Below the pieces are notes generated by a model. The model ran no database searches. It was given only the letters and a program-made list of their open reading frames with translations, and was not told where the DNA came from. Positions 63,275 to 64,000 of a DNA stretch of 64,000 nt are shown here, in pieces. Each line of letters starts with the position of its first letter. Position 1 is the first letter of the stretch. The stretch is from Oegoconia quadripuncta (lineage: Eukaryota; Arthropoda; Insecta; Lepidoptera; Autostichidae). The stretch spans positions 13,331,124 to 13,395,123 of the forward strand of contig OX438741.1 in assembly GCA_949316235.1 (NCBI GenBank), written 5' to 3'. The translations under genes and the position numbers were made by a program.

Positions 63275-63690
63275 TTTTCTTTTTTTTAATGCACAACGGG
63301 TTAGCACTTGACCTCAATCACACCTGATGTTAAAACATCTATTTTTTTAACCTAACTAACATTATCTTCAATGTAACATTTAGATATGGAAGAGCGGGCC
63401 CTCCTGGCACAAGTATACTTGTATACTTAATAGGAGATCCCAACCTTAGTCTATAGTTTATACCTACTAAAGTCGAAAATAAACTTTTTTCATTTTCATT
63501 TTTTCATTTTCAATCACAACAATGCTATTAACATTGCTGTTTGGAGGCAGATATAGATAAGATGTTGGCAGCCAGCCAGGCCCTACCACCAACCAAACCG
63601 AGCACTTAAGCATGTACCCCGCTAGGGATCGAACCCGCGACCTCCGAATCGTAAACCCAATGTTGTTTACATTAAGCCACGGAGGCGGTT
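63275..63690 (-). mobile_element. tSINE-1 carrying a LINE tail
   Basis: 63275-63333 is the SINE 3' end (minus) and 63515-63690 the head part. 63339-63512 ends GTCGAAAATAAACTTTTTTC with TTTTCA repeats, a plus LINE 3' end. About 95 bp of SINE are missing at the joint. Confidence 0.72.
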
Positions 63691-64000
63691 TAAGAATCTT
63701 CCGCAGAAATGACATAAGTAATAGATTTAACAACTTTATGGTTCCTAGTTATGAAATGAGGATGTGAATTCCTGTTAAGTAACTTTACTTGAAAAATTCC
63801 TAGTTAGCAACTATAGTTGTGTAACAAGAATATTCAATACTTTTCAGCAGCTGATTACCAAACTCAGTTGCCATCGCGGCCGGAGAGCATTATTATACTT
63901 GGTAAATATTGTAATGAATGCTTGACATAATATGTTGATAATTAAATCATGAATAATATTTGCACGCTTGTATCTTGGCAGATTTTGCTGGGATTATGTA
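63691..64000. other. nothing recognised
   Basis: No element or known frame seen up to the window end. Confidence 0.35.

Overview
The window looks like intergenic DNA from a moth or butterfly (Lepidoptera). The evidence is a dense set of element families typical of that order: Helitrons starting TC-(A)CTAATATTATAAATG and ending CTAGT, a BEL/Pao retrotransposon, R1-, RTE- and Jockey/CR1-type LINE ends, a mariner, and tRNA- and 5S-headed SINEs. The DNA is AT-rich. I found no host protein-coding exon, no functional tRNA or rRNA gene, no CRISPR array and no bacterial-type gene. Nearly everything recognisable is a mobile element or a broken piece of one. Family names used here (tSINE-1, MITE-1, JL and so on) are mine, assigned from sequence shared between copies inside the window.

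Layout: 0-13 kb holds SINE copies, LINE C-terminal fragments and a 442-bp element with 28-bp perfect terminal inverted repeats (2423-2864). 13-25 kb holds MITEs, a 121-bp-period minisatellite just before a Helitron 3' end, 5S-derived SINE pieces, an inverted pair of LINE tails and a (CA)n tract. 25-33 kb holds a LINE-tail-derived pentanucleotide array, R1-type and Jockey-type LINE ends, and a tRNA-SINE (30769-32215) interrupted by two LINEs, one of which carries a further 113-bp Helitron-like insertion. 33-43 kb holds a 105-bp-arm foldback containing a TTAT-flanked MITE, a long 5S-SINE copy and several LINE 3' ends. 43.9-45.2 kb is a dead mariner. 45-53 kb is SINEs, LINE tails, MITE-1 copies and a complete short Helitron.

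The one nearly intact element is a 6755-bp BEL/Pao retrotransposon (53819-60573). It has two 397-bp LTRs in which I could find no difference, a 5-bp AAAGG target duplication, gag-protease-RT-RNase H-integrase coding, and one frame break inside integrase. It sits in the C-terminal coding end of an RTE-type LINE whose reading frame runs straight across the pre-insertion site.

How the parts relate: LINEs supply reverse transcriptase. tSINE-1 shares its 3' end with a LINE present in the same window, so it was probably copied by that family. The 5S-SINE ends like an RTE-type LINE. LINE tails appear to have seeded the simple repeats, and later insertions used older elements as targets, giving datable nests. 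Host genes, if any, must lie outside the window or be exons too short or diverged to recognise by eye.
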